A DNA stretch of 64,000 bases. Source: Fictibacillus phosphorivorans (GTDB lineage: Bacteria; Bacillota; Bacilli; Bacillales; Fictibacillaceae). The stretch covers positions 1,860,001 to 1,924,000 of the forward strand of contig NZ_CP015378.1 in assembly GCF_001629705.1 (NCBI RefSeq), in the 5' to 3' direction. Within the stretch, counting starts at the first letter, position 1, and each line of letters opens with the position of its first letter. The position numbers and the translations under genes were made by a program. Positions 8,895 through 17,820 of this stretch are shown here, one piece after another. The notes beneath the pieces are model-generated. The model saw only the letters and a list, made by a program, of their open reading frames with translations. It did not search any database and had not been told where the DNA came from.

Positions 8895-9269
8895 ATGAAG
8901 CGCTATACATTAGAAGAAGCCAACCAATTGCTTCCGGTCCTCTCAAAAGAGTTTGATTCACTACATAATCTTCAAAGAGAGTTTGACTTGTGGTATGAAT
9001 CCTTTCAGCAGGTCGAGCCTCAGTTGAATGCTGAAGAAAAAGCGGCTTGGGAAAAAAGAATTCAATTTATGGAGCTGGAAGCTGAAATGTTCATTTCAAA
9101 TATCTTGTCTCATGGTGTTTGGTTTGAAGATGCCTTCTCATCGACACTCCATTTTCCTGCTATCCTAAATGGAGAAAAAGGTGTATTCAAATGGCATCCT
9201 GAAGAACCCGTTATCACCGTCTATGAGAGTGTTGAAGAAAACTTGGATTCACTTCATTTGGTAAATTAA
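8895..9269 (+). CDS. DUF2203-family protein
   Basis: 124 residues beginning MKRYTLEEANQLLPVL, the hallmark of DUF2203, followed by amphipathic helices and a C-terminal block KGVFKWHPEEPVITVYE. Members are small cytosolic proteins of unknown function. Start: ATG at 8895 behind AAGGAG with 9-base spacing; longer in-frame extensions read through the previous terminator and are rejected. The tRNA-Arg gene follows 79 bases downstream. Confidence 0.8.
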   Translation: MKRYTLEEANQLLPVLSKEFDSLHNLQREFDLWYESFQQVEPQLNAEEKAAWEKRIQFMELEAEMFISNILSHGVWFEDAFSSTLHFPAILNGEKGVFKWHPEEPVITVYESVEENLDSLHLVN

Positions 9270-9300
9270 GGTTAGCTTATGGGATTCATGTAAATAACAC

Positions 9301-9329
9301 TTGTATTATTCTCAAAAAAAGCTTATGAT
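9301..9329 (+). promoter_or_regulatory. Probable sigma-A promoter of tRNA-Arg
   Basis: TTGTAT (9301-9306), a 17-base spacer, TATGAT (9324-9329), then 19 bases to the tRNA 5' end. Confidence 0.55.
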
Positions 9330-9348
9330 ATTAATCGTGACGTAATTA

Positions 9349-9423
9349 GCGCCTATAGTGAAATGGATATCACACGAGATTTCGGCTCTCGTATTCTGGG
9401 TTCGAATCCTGGTGGGCGCGCCA
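9349..9423 (+). tRNA. tRNA-Arg (anticodon TCG), CCA encoded
   Basis: Full cloverleaf read by hand. Acceptor GCGCCTA/TGGGCGC; D stem GTGA/TCAC with loop AATGGATA; anticodon stem CGAGA/TCTCG with loop TTTCGGC, so positions 34-36 are UCG; variable TATT; T arm CTGGG-TTCGAAT-CCTGG; discriminator G (9420); encoded CCA (9421-9423). Arg identity elements C35 and A20 are present. It decodes CGA. It stands alone with a promoter before and a terminator after it. Confidence 0.93.
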
Positions 9424-9462
9424 CTTCCAATTGAATATCTAAGAATATCGGTTAGACCGGTA

Positions 9463-9501
9463 CTCACCACGGGGATGGCAATTGGGACCGGTGGTTTTTT
9501 A
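9463..9501 (+). terminator. Terminator after tRNA-Arg
   Basis: CACCAC-GGGG pairs with GGACCGGTGGT, followed by six T. Competing pairings exist upstream (ACCGGT with ACCGGT; CCAATTG with CAATTGG), so the exact fold is uncertain. Confidence 0.55.
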
Positions 9502-9547
9502 TTTGGCGTCACAAAAATAAACTAACGTTGCAGGTTGGTGATTAATT

Positions 9548-10468
9548 GTGTCAGAAAAAATGAGAGTACTATTGTATTACAAGTATGTTCCGATCGATGA
9601 TCCAGAGAGCTACAAAGACGAGCATCTAAAGTTTTGTAAAGATTTAGGCCTTTTAGGCAGGATAATCGTTGCTCCTGAGGGAATCAATGGAACCGTTTCA
9701 GGAACGTATGAACAGACTCAAATCTATATGGATCATCTAAAAGCAGATCCGCGATTTGAAGATATTGTTTTTAAAATAGATGAGGTTGAAGAACATGCAT
9801 TCAAAAAGATGTTTGTTCGTCATAAAAAAGAGCTCGTAACTTGGCGCTTTGAAGATGATGTTGATCCGAATCAATTGTCAGGTAAACGTTTATCTCCAAA
9901 AGAATTTTACGAAGCCCTGCAAGATGAAGATGTGATCGTAATCGATGGTCGTAACGACTATGAATATGAGATCGGCCATTTTCGCGGTGCGATCCGCCCA
10001 GATGTAAAAGCATCAAGAGATTTTCCGAAATGGGTACGCGAAAATATTAGCCAGTTTAAAGATAAAAAAGTCTTAACGTACTGTACCGGTGGAATCCGTT
10101 GTGAAAAGTTCTCAGGCTTTCTTCTACAAGAAGGGTTTGAAGATGTATCACAGCTTGACGGCGGAATCGTGACGTATGGTAAAGACGATGAAGTTCAAGG
10201 AAAGCTTTGGGACGGTAAACTTTACGTGTTCGATGAACGTATCTCCGTTCCTGTAAACCGTACAGAGGAAGATGTAGTGATCGCTACATGCTATTATTGC
10301 GGTAAAACAGAAGATCGTTATGTGAACTGTGCAAACCCTGAATGTAATAAACAACATGTTTGTTGTACAGAGTGTGAAGTGAAACATAAGCGTTCTTGTT
10401 CGAAAGAATGTTTAGATCACCCACGCAACCGTTACGAGACGGAACAAAAAGAACAACAAACCGTTTAA
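9548..10468 (+). CDS. trhO: tRNA uridine(34) hydroxylase TrhO (YbfQ/YceA type)
   Basis: 306-residue rhodanese-domain protein closely resembling B. subtilis YbfQ. TrhO proteins hydroxylate U34 of certain tRNAs to 5-hydroxyuridine in an oxygen-dependent, prephenate-independent route. An N-terminal acylphosphatase-like domain (1-95) precedes the rhodanese domain (120-215) with active Cys179 in [14 protein letters not shown]. The C-terminus has a Cys-rich metal-site-like region (CYYCGK; CANPEC; HVCCTEC; SCSKEC). Start: GTG at 9548 after AGGTTGGTG. Its own terminator follows. Confidence 0.92.
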   Translation: MSEKMRVLLYYKYVPIDDPESYKDEHLKFCKDLGLLGRIIVAPEGINGTVSGTYEQTQIYMDHLKADPRFEDIVFKIDEVEEHAFKKMFVRHKKELVTWRFEDDVDPNQLSGKRLSPKEFYEALQDEDVIVIDGRNDYEYEIGHFRGAIRPDVKASRDFPKWVRENISQFKDKKVLTYCTGGIRCEKFSGFLLQEGFEDVSQLDGGIVTYGKDDEVQGKLWDGKLYVFDERISVPVNRTEEDVVIATCYYCGKTEDRYVNCANPECNKQHVCCTECEVKHKRSCSKECLDHPRNRYETEQKEQQTV

Positions 10469-10474
10469 GCTTGT

Positions 10475-10505
10475 AAAGCCAGTGATTATACTGGCTTTTT
10501 TTATT
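10475..10505 (+). terminator. Intrinsic terminator of trhO
   Basis: Stem AAGCCAGT / ACTGGCTT with loop GATTAT, then a T tract. Confidence 0.9.
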
Positions 10506-10610
10506 TTCCTGTTTTAAAGTTAACGATATATAGTCATAACTTTTACATCAAACATGGAAAACATAACAGATGCAAAAACAGATAATAGAGTAATTAAAGA
10601 GGTGATAGAG

Positions 10611-10928
10611 TTGAATAATAAAGCTAACGATATTTCTAAACAAGTGATAAGTAATTATCAAAAAGATGAGGGTATGATGATCATCATCTATGCTCAATGG
10701 TGTGTAAATAATAAGCTCGATCCTAAAGCCGTCTATCTTAAAGCTTACCCAGACCAAATGAATAATGACTATGTGATGCATATGCTCGAACAAACGGTTT
10801 CAATCGAAGAAGCAGAGCACATTCCTCATGATACCGTACTTCAAGTTTTATCGATGTTTGGTAATGATGACCTTGCCTTTGTAGTCTCTAATGAAATTCA
10901 GACGATGAAGGAGACAATGAAAAGATGA
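10611..10928 (+). CDS. Hypothetical protein coupled to kapB
   Basis: 105-residue soluble, mostly helical protein with no recognised domain (IIIYAQWCVNNKLDP and YLKAYPDQMNNDYVM are its most distinctive stretches). Preferred start: TTG at 10611, about 6 bases after AGAGGTG; an in-frame ATG at 10554 lacks any ribosome site. Its stop overlaps the kapB start (ATGA at 10925-10928), implying translational coupling. The arrangement suggests a functional link to KapB, but none is known to me. Confidence 0.65.
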   Translation: MNNKANDISKQVISNYQKDEGMMIIIYAQWCVNNKLDPKAVYLKAYPDQMNNDYVMHMLEQTVSIEEAEHIPHDTVLQVLSMFGNDDLAFVVSNEIQTMKETMKR

Positions 10929-11299
10929 CCATCGATAATCTTGTTATCGCAAGTTATAAAACGGGGCAATATATTGGGAAAGCGGGAGAAGAGCGGAATC
11001 AAATGGTTTTGTTTGAAGTGCTTGCAGTAAAAAAACATCCTTGGCAAGGCGATCTTCATAATCCTAAACAAGCAGAAGTCCCATTTTTTCAGGAAAGAAG
11101 AGCGCTGAGTTTTAAAGAAAAAACATGGGTGCCCGTACATACAGTAAAAAACTTTGATGGTGAACTTCTCCCGTACAAAGAATCTCTAAAACAAGCCTTA
11201 GATCAATACATAAAGAAACTGGAAGAGGACGATAGCCCATGGGCAAAACGTTCATTGGAATGTTTGTATTCATTAGAAAAAGATTATAAGTTTGATTAA
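10925..11299 (+). CDS. kapB: Kinase-associated protein KapB
   Basis: 124 residues with the KapB signature [21 protein letters not shown] followed by [17 protein letters not shown] and a helical tail ([20 protein letters not shown]). In B. subtilis, KapB supports signalling by the sporulation kinase KinB. No signal peptide or lipobox is visible here, so a cytosolic location fits better than a lipoprotein. No kinB neighbour is present. The start overlaps the previous stop; the nadE ribosome site follows 37 bases after the stop. Confidence 0.88.
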   Translation: MTIDNLVIASYKTGQYIGKAGEERNQMVLFEVLAVKKHPWQGDLHNPKQAEVPFFQERRALSFKEKTWVPVHTVKNFDGELLPYKESLKQALDQYIKKLEEDDSPWAKRSLECLYSLEKDYKFD

Positions 11300-11351
11300 A
11301 AGTAGATCGACAGTGGAAAGAGATAATATAGACCAAAAGGTGGCGATAGAA

Positions 11352-12173
11352 TTGGAACTTCAAAAACAGATTATTTCAGAATTGAAAGTAGAACCTAAAA
11401 TTAATGCGAAAGAAGAGGTTACATCAAGAATTCAATTTTTAAAAGATTATGTAAAAAAATCGGGTGCCAAAGGGTATGTCCTCGGCATCAGTGGTGGACA
11501 AGACTCGAGTCTGGCCGGAAAATTAGCTCAGATTGCCATGAACGAGCTTAAAGAAGAAACAGGAGAAACATATACATTTGTTGCGGTTAGACTTCCGTAC
11601 GGTGTTCAAAAAGATGAAGAAGATGCTCAGCGTGCACTGACATTCATAGAGCCAGATGTATCTTTAACCGTAGACATTAAACCAGCAGTTGACGCATCTG
11701 TAAGTGCGTTTAAAAAGGCGACCGAAAAAGAACTTTCTCACTTTCTTAAGGGGAACACGAAAGCACGTGAAAGAATGAAAGTACAATACGACATTGCAGG
11801 TGCTTATCAATGTTTGGTCATCGGTACAGATCATGCAGCAGAGGCAATAACAGGATTTTTCACAAAACATGGTGATGGAGCATGCGATATCATTCCACTG
11901 TACGGCTTAAACAAAAGACAAGGAAGAGAGCTTCTGAAAGAATTAGGTGCAGAGGAACGCCTCTATTTAAAAGTTCCTACAGCTGATCTTGAAGATGACA
12001 AACCACTTATTCCGGATGAAACAGCGCTTGGAGTGACTTACGAAGAAATTGATGATTATCTTGAGGGTAAAGAATTGTCTTTAGAATCTAAAGAAAAAAT
12101 TGAAAAGAGATATCTTCAAACTATGCATAAGAGAAATCATCCTGCTTCCATCCATGATACGTGGTGGAAGTAA
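11352..12173 (+). CDS. nadE: NH3-dependent NAD+ synthetase NadE
   Basis: 273 residues, the size of B. subtilis NadE. It converts nicotinate adenine dinucleotide, ATP and ammonia to NAD+. The N-type ATP pyrophosphatase loop SGGQDS is at 47-52, with [18 protein letters not shown] and [16 protein letters not shown] further on. There is no glutaminase domain, hence ammonia dependence. Start: TTG at 11352 behind AAGGTGG (8-base spacing), matching the family N-terminus ([11 protein letters not shown]); an earlier ATG (11292) inside kapB adds 20 unrelated residues. Confidence 0.94.
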   Translation: MELQKQIISELKVEPKINAKEEVTSRIQFLKDYVKKSGAKGYVLGISGGQDSSLAGKLAQIAMNELKEETGETYTFVAVRLPYGVQKDEEDAQRALTFIEPDVSLTVDIKPAVDASVSAFKKATEKELSHFLKGNTKARERMKVQYDIAGAYQCLVIGTDHAAEAITGFFTKHGDGACDIIPLYGLNKRQGRELLKELGAEERLYLKVPTADLEDDKPLIPDETALGVTYEEIDDYLEGKELSLESKEKIEKRYLQTMHKRNHPASIHDTWWK

Positions 12174-12179
12174 TGCGGA

Positions 12180-12207
12180 GAACACCTGGAAAACCAGGTG
12201 TTTTTGT
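12180..12207 (+). terminator. Intrinsic terminator of the kapB-nadE unit
   Basis: Stem AACACCTGG / CCAGGTGTT with an AAAA loop, then TTTGTTTT. Confidence 0.9.
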
Positions 12208-12263
12208 TTTGTCTTTTTTAGGTTATACTTGTTCTTGGAATAAGGGGAAGGGGATACATAACT

Positions 12264-12515
12264 TTGAGTAAAACGGCGAAGATCATCATCTCATTAGGTG
12301 TCATATTTTTAGCATATTTTGTATATGATACCATCAATCGCGAGAACGAAAGAAAAGATAAATTAAATGTTATCGACGAGCATTTTAAGAAACCTTTTAA
12401 GATTGAAGAAGAGTTGAAAGAACAGTATGATAATGATTTTCTGATCGAAATGGACAAGGAACTTTATATTGTCACCGTAGAAAATAATAAAGTCGTAAAA
12501 ACAGTAAAGCAATAA
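12264..12515 (+). CDS. Small membrane-anchored hypothetical protein
   Basis: 83 residues: one N-terminal hydrophobic helix (about 6-22, AKIIISLGVIFLAYFVY) followed by a charged tail (about 60 residues) that is Lys/Glu-rich and ends in beta-like LYIVTVENNKVVKTV. There is no lipobox Cys or obvious signal-peptidase site. Likely an N-anchored protein with an extracytoplasmic tail. TTG start at 12264 behind an AGGGGAAGGGG purine tract; terminator after the stop. Family not recognised. Confidence 0.65.
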   Translation: MSKTAKIIISLGVIFLAYFVYDTINRENERKDKLNVIDEHFKKPFKIEEELKEQYDNDFLIEMDKELYIVTVENNKVVKTVKQ

Positions 12516-12523
12516 TGAGAAAG

Positions 12524-12550
12524 AAACCGCTTATCAATAGCGGTTTTTTG
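12524..12550 (+). terminator. Intrinsic terminator
   Basis: Stem AAACCGCT(TAT) / (ATA)GCGGTTT around a short loop, followed by TTTT. Confidence 0.85.
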
Positions 12551-12713
12551 TTTGAATGTGACTTTTGCGTTTTAATCGAGGAAAGTGAGCATCTCTTTAT
12601 GAAAATGACAACAAAGAAAACATACAAAGTGACTCTTGAAGGCATTCTCTTTTTCATTTAAAGTAGATGAAAGCTCAATTGTATACATATTATGTAGATG
12701 GGGTGGTAAAATC

Positions 12714-13586
12714 ATGGAAAATTCATACGTATTGTATCATGATCAAATTATTAAAGACGGATCATTACCAGTTGATCCGGAAGACAGAGGCTACCATTTT
12801 GGAGATGGGATTTATGAAGTGGTCTTTGTTTATGACAAAAAACCTTTTGCGTTTAAAGAGCATTTTGCGAGGTTTGAACAAAGTGCAGAGAAACTAGAAC
12901 TTGCGATGCCATATGATGTATCTACGTTTAAAAAGCTGACAGATGAACTGATCAGTAAGAACAACATCGAAAATGGAATGGTCTATATTCAGATGACGCG
13001 GGGAGTAGCACCAAGAAATCATCTTTATGAAAGAAATATGCAAAGTGTTGTCACAGGTTTTGCAAAATCCTTTTCACTTGAAAACATCGCTGAATCTCAA
13101 GCGAAGGGAATCAGCACGTATCTAACAGAGGACATCCGTTGGCTACGATGCGACATCAAGAGCTTAAACCTTCTTGGAAACGTGATGGCAAAACGGAAAG
13201 CTGCAGATTTTGACTGTCAAGAAGCGGTTCAGCACAGAGATGGAACAGTAACAGAAGGATCTTCTTCCAACGTTTTCATCGTAAAAAATGGAACATTGAA
13301 AACACATCCGAGTACTAATTTAATCTTAAATGGTATCACGAGACAAATCGTCATTCAATTAGCAAAAGAAAATGGGATCTCAGTTATAGAAGAAGCTTTT
13401 TCTGTAGAGGAGCTTTTAAAGGCAGACGAAGTTTTCATTACAAGTACAACGATGGAAGTTACACCAGTCAAAAAACTTGTAGGATCTGAGAATCAGTCAT
13501 ACGATATTGGTCCTATTACTTTGAAATTGCAGGACCATTTTAAGAAACAGATTAAAAAGAATATTTCTCTTGTTAACGAGTCTTAA
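12714..13586 (+). CDS. dat: D-amino-acid aminotransferase Dat
   Basis: 290-residue fold-type IV PLP enzyme. It interconverts D-alanine plus 2-oxoglutarate with pyruvate plus D-glutamate, feeding peptidoglycan precursors. PLP-binding Lys149 lies in DIKSLNLLGNVMAK, and Glu181 in TVTEGSSSNVF supports the cofactor ring. The N-terminus YVLYHDQ...PVDPEDRGYHFGDGIYEV matches the Bacillus enzyme. Start: ATG at 12714 after GGGTGG. It is followed 15 bases later by the DUF502 gene, probably as one transcript. Confidence 0.93.
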   Translation: MENSYVLYHDQIIKDGSLPVDPEDRGYHFGDGIYEVVFVYDKKPFAFKEHFARFEQSAEKLELAMPYDVSTFKKLTDELISKNNIENGMVYIQMTRGVAPRNHLYERNMQSVVTGFAKSFSLENIAESQAKGISTYLTEDIRWLRCDIKSLNLLGNVMAKRKAADFDCQEAVQHRDGTVTEGSSSNVFIVKNGTLKTHPSTNLILNGITRQIVIQLAKENGISVIEEAFSVEELLKADEVFITSTTMEVTPVKKLVGSENQSYDIGPITLKLQDHFKKQIKKNISLVNES

Positions 13587-13601
13587 GTTGAAGAGGGAAA
13601 C

Positions 13602-14174
13602 ATGAAAAAATTACTCAAGTACTTTATTAATGGACTGTTGACGATCCTTCCGATCGTGTTAGCGGTTTATATGATATATAAGATTTTTGGATTCTTAGAT
13701 AGCATCCTTGGGAACTTATTAAAAGATGTTTTAAAAGAAGATTATATTCCTGGGATCGGACTCTTCACAACACTCGTATTGATTACGCTCTTAGGCTGGA
13801 TGTCTACTCAATATGTATCAGGAAAAATATTTAGTCTCATTGATCGTTTGCTAGAGAAGACACCATTTGTTAAGACGATTTATTCTGTGATAAAAGATAC
13901 GATCCATTCTCTGTTTGGAGAGAAAAGATCTTTTTCCAAAGTTGTACTGATCGAATATCCAGAACTGAACTTAAAAAGTGTTGGTTTTGTTACGACTGAA
14001 GATGTAAGTAGTTTAAGTGACGAGTTGGCAGATCATGTTGCGGTGTACATCCCTCAAACATTTCAGATTGCCGGCTTTACTTTTTTAGTCCCAAAGAACA
14101 AGATCAAAATTCTTGATATAAAACCTGAAGATGCCATGAAGTTTTTATTATCTGGTGGCGTCGCAACTAAATAA
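13602..14174 (+). CDS. DUF502 family membrane protein
   Basis: 190 residues. Two N-terminal hydrophobic helices (about 8-30 and 52-75) precede the conserved TPFVKTIYSVIKDTIHSLFGEKRSFSKVVLIEYP region, diagnostic of DUF502, and a soluble C-terminal part (VAVYIPQTFQIAGFTFLVPKNKI). Function unknown; the family is widespread and sometimes linked to envelope functions. Likely co-transcribed with dat; a terminator follows. Confidence 0.85.
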   Translation: MKKLLKYFINGLLTILPIVLAVYMIYKIFGFLDSILGNLLKDVLKEDYIPGIGLFTTLVLITLLGWMSTQYVSGKIFSLIDRLLEKTPFVKTIYSVIKDTIHSLFGEKRSFSKVVLIEYPELNLKSVGFVTTEDVSSLSDELADHVAVYIPQTFQIAGFTFLVPKNKIKILDIKPEDAMKFLLSGGVATK

Positions 14175-14189
14175 GGTAGCCGATTAACA

Positions 14190-14224
14190 AACACCCTTGT
14201 AATGGAAAGGGTGTTTTTCGTTTC
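14190..14224 (+). terminator. Intrinsic terminator after the dat-DUF502 unit
   Basis: Stem ACACCCTT / AAGGGTGT with a short loop, then TTTTCGTTTC. Confidence 0.88.
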
Positions 14225-14262
14225 TTTTTTTCATACATTGTTAGAAAAGGAGGGTGTTAAGA

Positions 14263-15480
14263 TTGGTAACTTCAAAACGGCTATTTACAAAATTAACACT
14301 ACTCCCGTTTGAAATGGTTATAAACGCTATTCCGTTTATTCATAAAGAAAAAGTAATTTGGGAACTAAGTGAAATTCAGAAGACGTTACTTCAAGAAGAG
14401 TGGAGGAGAATAAAAAGAAGAACGGATGGAATTAAGGTAAATATTCAAAGCAATAGTAAAGAATTAGTTCAAAGAATCAGGTCGGAGACAAAACGCAACA
14501 ACAAGAATAACATTACGCGTACTGCAGCCTATTTAGCTTTTTATAATCAACATCCTGAGATCACATGGTCATTCTTGGCACATATGGTCTCAAGAAATGC
14601 TGGATATTTTATGAGTGATCTAAAAGGTGAGTACTTACCACATATTCTAGATGAGGCGTTTCTAGAGAAATTATACGACATGCTTGAGAGAGGAAACAGT
14701 ATGATCTTCGAGGATGCCTATCCTCAATTACTTTTATATGAAGAGAGTAAAATCTCAGGAAGATCTCTGTTTTATCTTAGTCATCATTTTAATGTTTCTC
14801 CTTTTATTGAAGGAGTTTGGGAGGTTTATTTACGACAAGAAGATCAGAGTTTTTTATTACCCGTCGCACAGATTATAAATGAACAGAGTCATATTGAAAA
14901 AGCGCTTCTTCAAAAGGAAGAGTATAAACAATTATTAGATTCTATCTCATATCGACTACAAGAATGGCTGAAGCTTTCTCAAATCTTGTTTCCTATTTGG
15001 CCCTTGAAGCGTTCGATAGGAAGAAACATGAACCATTTTAAAAATCCGAACGAAAGAATTCGCTTAGGGCAGCATTTATATTCCACATTATTTCAGCCAC
15101 AATTTGTAACGAAGATACACAGATTTGCAAATATTTTTCCTCATACGGGATCGCGATGTGATTATGATAACGATAGCTTTAAAGCTTATTATTCGCCTCC
15201 TGAAAAGTTTCCTAAAGAAAAGCTCTCTTTTTTTAAGACGAAAAAAACAAAAAAAATTTATAGTCCATTTCTTCTGGATGTATGGAAGCATCCATTTCAT
15301 GGACCCCATCCATTCTCAGATTGGTTTGATGATGAAGAGTACGTGATAAAGAAGATGAAGTTAGTCGATAAACGTTCACCATCCACTTGGATGACGTATT
15401 GGTCTGGTCTTCACAAAATAGAGTCTGTGTTTCTATTTAACCGGTATTATCAGTTGCTCAAAAAAAATAGAAACCTTTGA
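14263..15480 (+). CDS. yppC: DUF2515 family protein (YppC-like)
   Basis: 405 residues, soluble, helix-rich, with many aromatic and basic residues. NNITRTAAYLAFYNQHPEI, WSFLAHMVSRNAGYFMSDL and GRSLFYLSHHFNVSPFIEG are the conserved-looking blocks of DUF2515, the family of B. subtilis YppC. The C-terminal 80 residues (HPFHGPHPFSDWFDDEEYV) are also conserved-looking. Function unknown. The convergent yppG next door supports the assignment, since both sit in one neighbourhood in B. subtilis. Start: TTG at 14263 behind AAGGAGGG; an in-frame GTG (14254) lies against the ribosome site. Confidence 0.7.
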   Translation: MVTSKRLFTKLTLLPFEMVINAIPFIHKEKVIWELSEIQKTLLQEEWRRIKRRTDGIKVNIQSNSKELVQRIRSETKRNNKNNITRTAAYLAFYNQHPEITWSFLAHMVSRNAGYFMSDLKGEYLPHILDEAFLEKLYDMLERGNSMIFEDAYPQLLLYEESKISGRSLFYLSHHFNVSPFIEGVWEVYLRQEDQSFLLPVAQIINEQSHIEKALLQKEEYKQLLDSISYRLQEWLKLSQILFPIWPLKRSIGRNMNHFKNPNERIRLGQHLYSTLFQPQFVTKIHRFANIFPHTGSRCDYDNDSFKAYYSPPEKFPKEKLSFFKTKKTKKIYSPFLLDVWKHPFHGPHPFSDWFDDEEYVIKKMKLVDKRSPSTWMTYWSGLHKIESVFLFNRYYQLLKKNRNL

Positions 15481-15495
15481 TAAAGGCTTCTATTT
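15461..15495 (-). terminator. Terminator of yppG, inside the yppC 3' end
   Basis: Minus-strand stem AAATAGAAGCCTTT / AAAGGTTTCTATTT followed by eight T. The stop codons of both convergent genes lie in or beside the hairpin. Confidence 0.8.
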
Positions 15496-15891
15496 AAAGA
15501 AGGAAAGGATGTTACCCATTTGCTGTGCAAGGCCCATAACTTGATTAGCTCCGCCCATCATTTTTCCAAAGTTTAGTCCAGATCCTTGATTGTTCGGCAT
15601 CATGCCCATTGAACTTTGACTGCCCTGCGATTGCTGCTGATTAAAAGGCATACCTTGCATCATAGGGTGTGGCATCCCACCAGGGGGCATCATGGGCATC
15701 ATATACGGCATGAAAGGCTGTTGAGTGAATCCTTGTGAATATTGCTGTTGTGGCATAGCTGGAGCTTGAGCTGCAGGAGCGTATGGTGGTCTGCCGGGTA
15801 CCGTCTGGCTATTTGCATATCCCTTTGCAGTAGGTGTAGTAAAAGGATCATATCCGCCATATGGGAACATTCTTACAGATTTCTCTTTCAA
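15490..15891 (-). CDS. yppG: YppG-like spore coat-type protein
   Basis: 133 residues of low complexity, rich in Met, Pro, Gln and Gly (FMPYMMPMMPPGGMPHPMM; several QQQ runs), ending with the conserved-looking NQVMGLAQQMGNILSFFK helix. Composition and C-terminus match YppG-family proteins, reported as spore coat components in Bacillus. No signal peptide or membrane span. Start: TTG at 15891, six bases after AGGTGA; Met8 is the first ATG. Confidence 0.75.
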   Translation of the reverse strand: MKEKSVRMFPYGGYDPFTTPTAKGYANSQTVPGRPPYAPAAQAPAMPQQQYSQGFTQQPFMPYMMPMMPPGGMPHPMMQGMPFNQQQSQGSQSSMGMMPNNQGSGLNFGKMMGGANQVMGLAQQMGNILSFFK

Positions 15892-16050
15892 AAAAAATCA
15901 CCTCATAATAGTTTCTATATATGTATATTCAACGATCGAAAAAGGGACATAACCCTTTTGTGGAAGTGATGAAAACGCCCTGTCCAAATTTAAAACACAT
16001 CATATTTTAATAATAGAAATGTGTGCTTCGAAAAGGAGGATAAGGGATTT

Positions 16051-16707
16051 ATGTCTGATGATCATACTTCATATGAATGGATGTTAACCGCGATTGGTGA
16101 TTCCTTAACTGTTGGAGTAGGGGCACCAGTGTTCGGAAAAGGGTATGTTGGAAGGTATGTAAACTTCACACAAACCACTTTTGATAAGCAGATCTTAGTG
16201 AAAAACTTCGCAGTAACAGGAACAACATCTGAAGAAATATTAAAGTCCTTAAAAGAAAAAGAAATCAAGTGGGCGATTAAGAATTCAAAAATCATTTTGA
16301 TTACAGCGGGTGGCAACGACCTCATACAAGCGGCTTTTAAATATATGTTTACGAAGGAAGAAGATTTGATCTACCACGCGCTTGAAAACTGCAAAAAAAA
16401 TCTGAACAAAATCTTCAAGAAAATCTATAAAATAAAAAAAAATTCAACTGATCCGTTCATCATTAGAATATGCACGCTATATAATCCGTATTTTAAATGG
16501 AGTAAAGCCATGCAATGGGTGAACATGTTTAACGATCTGATCAAAAGCTATGAGAAGATGCCTTATGTAAAAGTAGCTGATTTATATAGTGTGTTTATGG
16601 GTAGAGAAAGTGAGCTAGTATGTTTTGATACGATTCATCCCAATAAGAAAGGCTATCAAGTAATAGCCGTTTCTTTGTTTGATTTAGGCTTCCCTGAAAT
16701 TGAGTGA
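16051..16707 (+). CDS. SGNH/GDSL-family hydrolase, cytosolic type
   Basis: 218-residue esterase/lipase-like protein. Block I GDSLT (nucleophile Ser18), block III GGND and block V DTIHPNKKGY (catalytic Asp and His) are all present. There is no signal peptide, so it is probably intracellular, unlike the anchored relative at 18216-19040. Substrate unknown. Start: ATG at 16051 after AAGGAGG with a rather long spacer of 11 bases. A dyad follows immediately but lacks a T tract. Confidence 0.85.
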   Translation: MSDDHTSYEWMLTAIGDSLTVGVGAPVFGKGYVGRYVNFTQTTFDKQILVKNFAVTGTTSEEILKSLKEKEIKWAIKNSKIILITAGGNDLIQAAFKYMFTKEEDLIYHALENCKKNLNKIFKKIYKIKKNSTDPFIIRICTLYNPYFKWSKAMQWVNMFNDLIKSYEKMPYVKVADLYSVFMGRESELVCFDTIHPNKKGYQVIAVSLFDLGFPEIE

Positions 16708-16731
16708 TGAGTTTTCCCTTACTCAATTTCA
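16695..16731 (+). terminator. Hairpin at the SGNH gene 3' end
   Basis: TGAAATTGAGT pairs perfectly with ACTCAATTTCA and spans the stop codon. No T run follows, so it may stabilise the mRNA 3' end rather than terminate. Confidence 0.5.
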
Positions 16732-16793
16732 ACAAAATTTCACGTACCGTATGTATATATCATTATTTAAAAGATAAAATCAGCACCTAAACA

Positions 16794-16829
16794 AAAAAAG
16801 AAGAGCTGCCACAATAATGACAGCTCCTC
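16794..16829 (-). terminator. Terminator of proI
   Basis: Minus-strand stem GAGGAGCTGTCA / TGGCAGCTCTTC followed by seven T. Confidence 0.88.
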
Positions 16830-16842
16830 TCTGGAATTTTAC

Positions 16843-17682
16843 TTACATAACAGGAACTTTTTCAAATTCTTTTCTGAGTGATTTTGATCGTTTTGCAGCA
16901 TGTTCCACCGCTTTTTCAATGGCAACACCACCGCCATTCTCTGCAAGTGCTTCTAGACCTGCTGCTGTAGTACCATTTGGTGAAGTCACTTTCTTTCTGA
17001 GTTCAGCAGGTGAATCATCAGATTCCATCACCATCTTACTTGCGCCATAAAGAGTTTGTGCAGCGATGTCGCGAGCTAGTTCACGATCGAGTCCGTTTTC
17101 TACAGCTACATCTTCCATATGTTCCAGCAGATAATAAAAATAAGCAGGCCCACTACCGGCTATTCCAGTGAAAACATCCATCTGTTTTTCGGAGATGATT
17201 TTTACTTTTCCGATCGCTTTCGATAATTCTTGAGCTAAATCCAAATCTTCATTTTTCACATACTTACCGGCACAAATACCTGTGATAGATTCACCAATCA
17301 TACTTGAAGTATTAGGCATCACGCGAACAATAGGCAAAGATCTGTCGATGATCTCCTCTATATACGATGTTGAAATTCCGGCAAGAACGGATAAGATGAC
17401 ATGGTGATCTTGAAGAGCGGGTCTAAGTTGTTGAAGTACTTCTTCCGCTTGTTTTGGTTTTACCGCAAGAATAATCACGTCTGTGTTTGATAATGATAGT
17501 TCTCGAACTGAAGTTGTTGTAATGTTATATTTGTTAGTTAGTTCAAATCTTCTGTTTTCATTCGTGTGGTTTGCGGCTATGATTCGATCAGGAGAAATTC
17601 CAGCTTTGTGGATCAATCCCGAAATCATTGCTTCTGCCATTGAACCAGCACCAATAAACGTAATATTTCTGTATTTTAACAT
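16843..17682 (-). CDS. proI: Pyrroline-5-carboxylate reductase
   Basis: 279 residues. It catalyses the last step of proline synthesis, NAD(P)H-dependent reduction of pyrroline-5-carboxylate. An N-terminal Rossmann motif (FIGAGSMAEAMISG, 9-22), VRVMPNTSSMIGES and the C-terminal P5CR signature (AAQTLYGASKMVMESDDSPAELRKKVTSPNGTTAAGLEAL, split here for length reference only to its position about 200-245) are intact. No proB or proA neighbours, so this is one of several possible paralogues; a ProI/ProG-type assignment is inferred. Monocistronic with its own terminator. Confidence 0.93.
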   Translation of the reverse strand: MLKYRNITFIGAGSMAEAMISGLIHKAGISPDRIIAANHTNENRRFELTNKYNITTTSVRELSLSNTDVIILAVKPKQAEEVLQQLRPALQDHHVILSVLAGISTSYIEEIIDRSLPIVRVMPNTSSMIGESITGICAGKYVKNEDLDLAQELSKAIGKVKIISEKQMDVFTGIAGSGPAYFYYLLEHMEDVAVENGLDRELARDIAAQTLYGASKMVMESDDSPAELRKKVTSPNGTTAAGLEALAENGGGVAIEKAVEHAAKRSKSLRKEFEKVPVM

Positions 17683-17820
17683 GCAACCCCTCTTTCAAAG
17701 ATTTTACTTATTTATAAAGTACTATGTTAACATCTTCACAAATATATGCAAGTCGTTATGTTCATTTCCATCTAATTGTAATATGATTTTTACATAAGGA
17801 AATAAAAGGGGAGAGCATGG

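Noticed and set aside
9312..9512. 66-codon open frame on the minus strand
   Set aside because: It runs across the tRNA-Arg gene and its terminator; no ribosome site.
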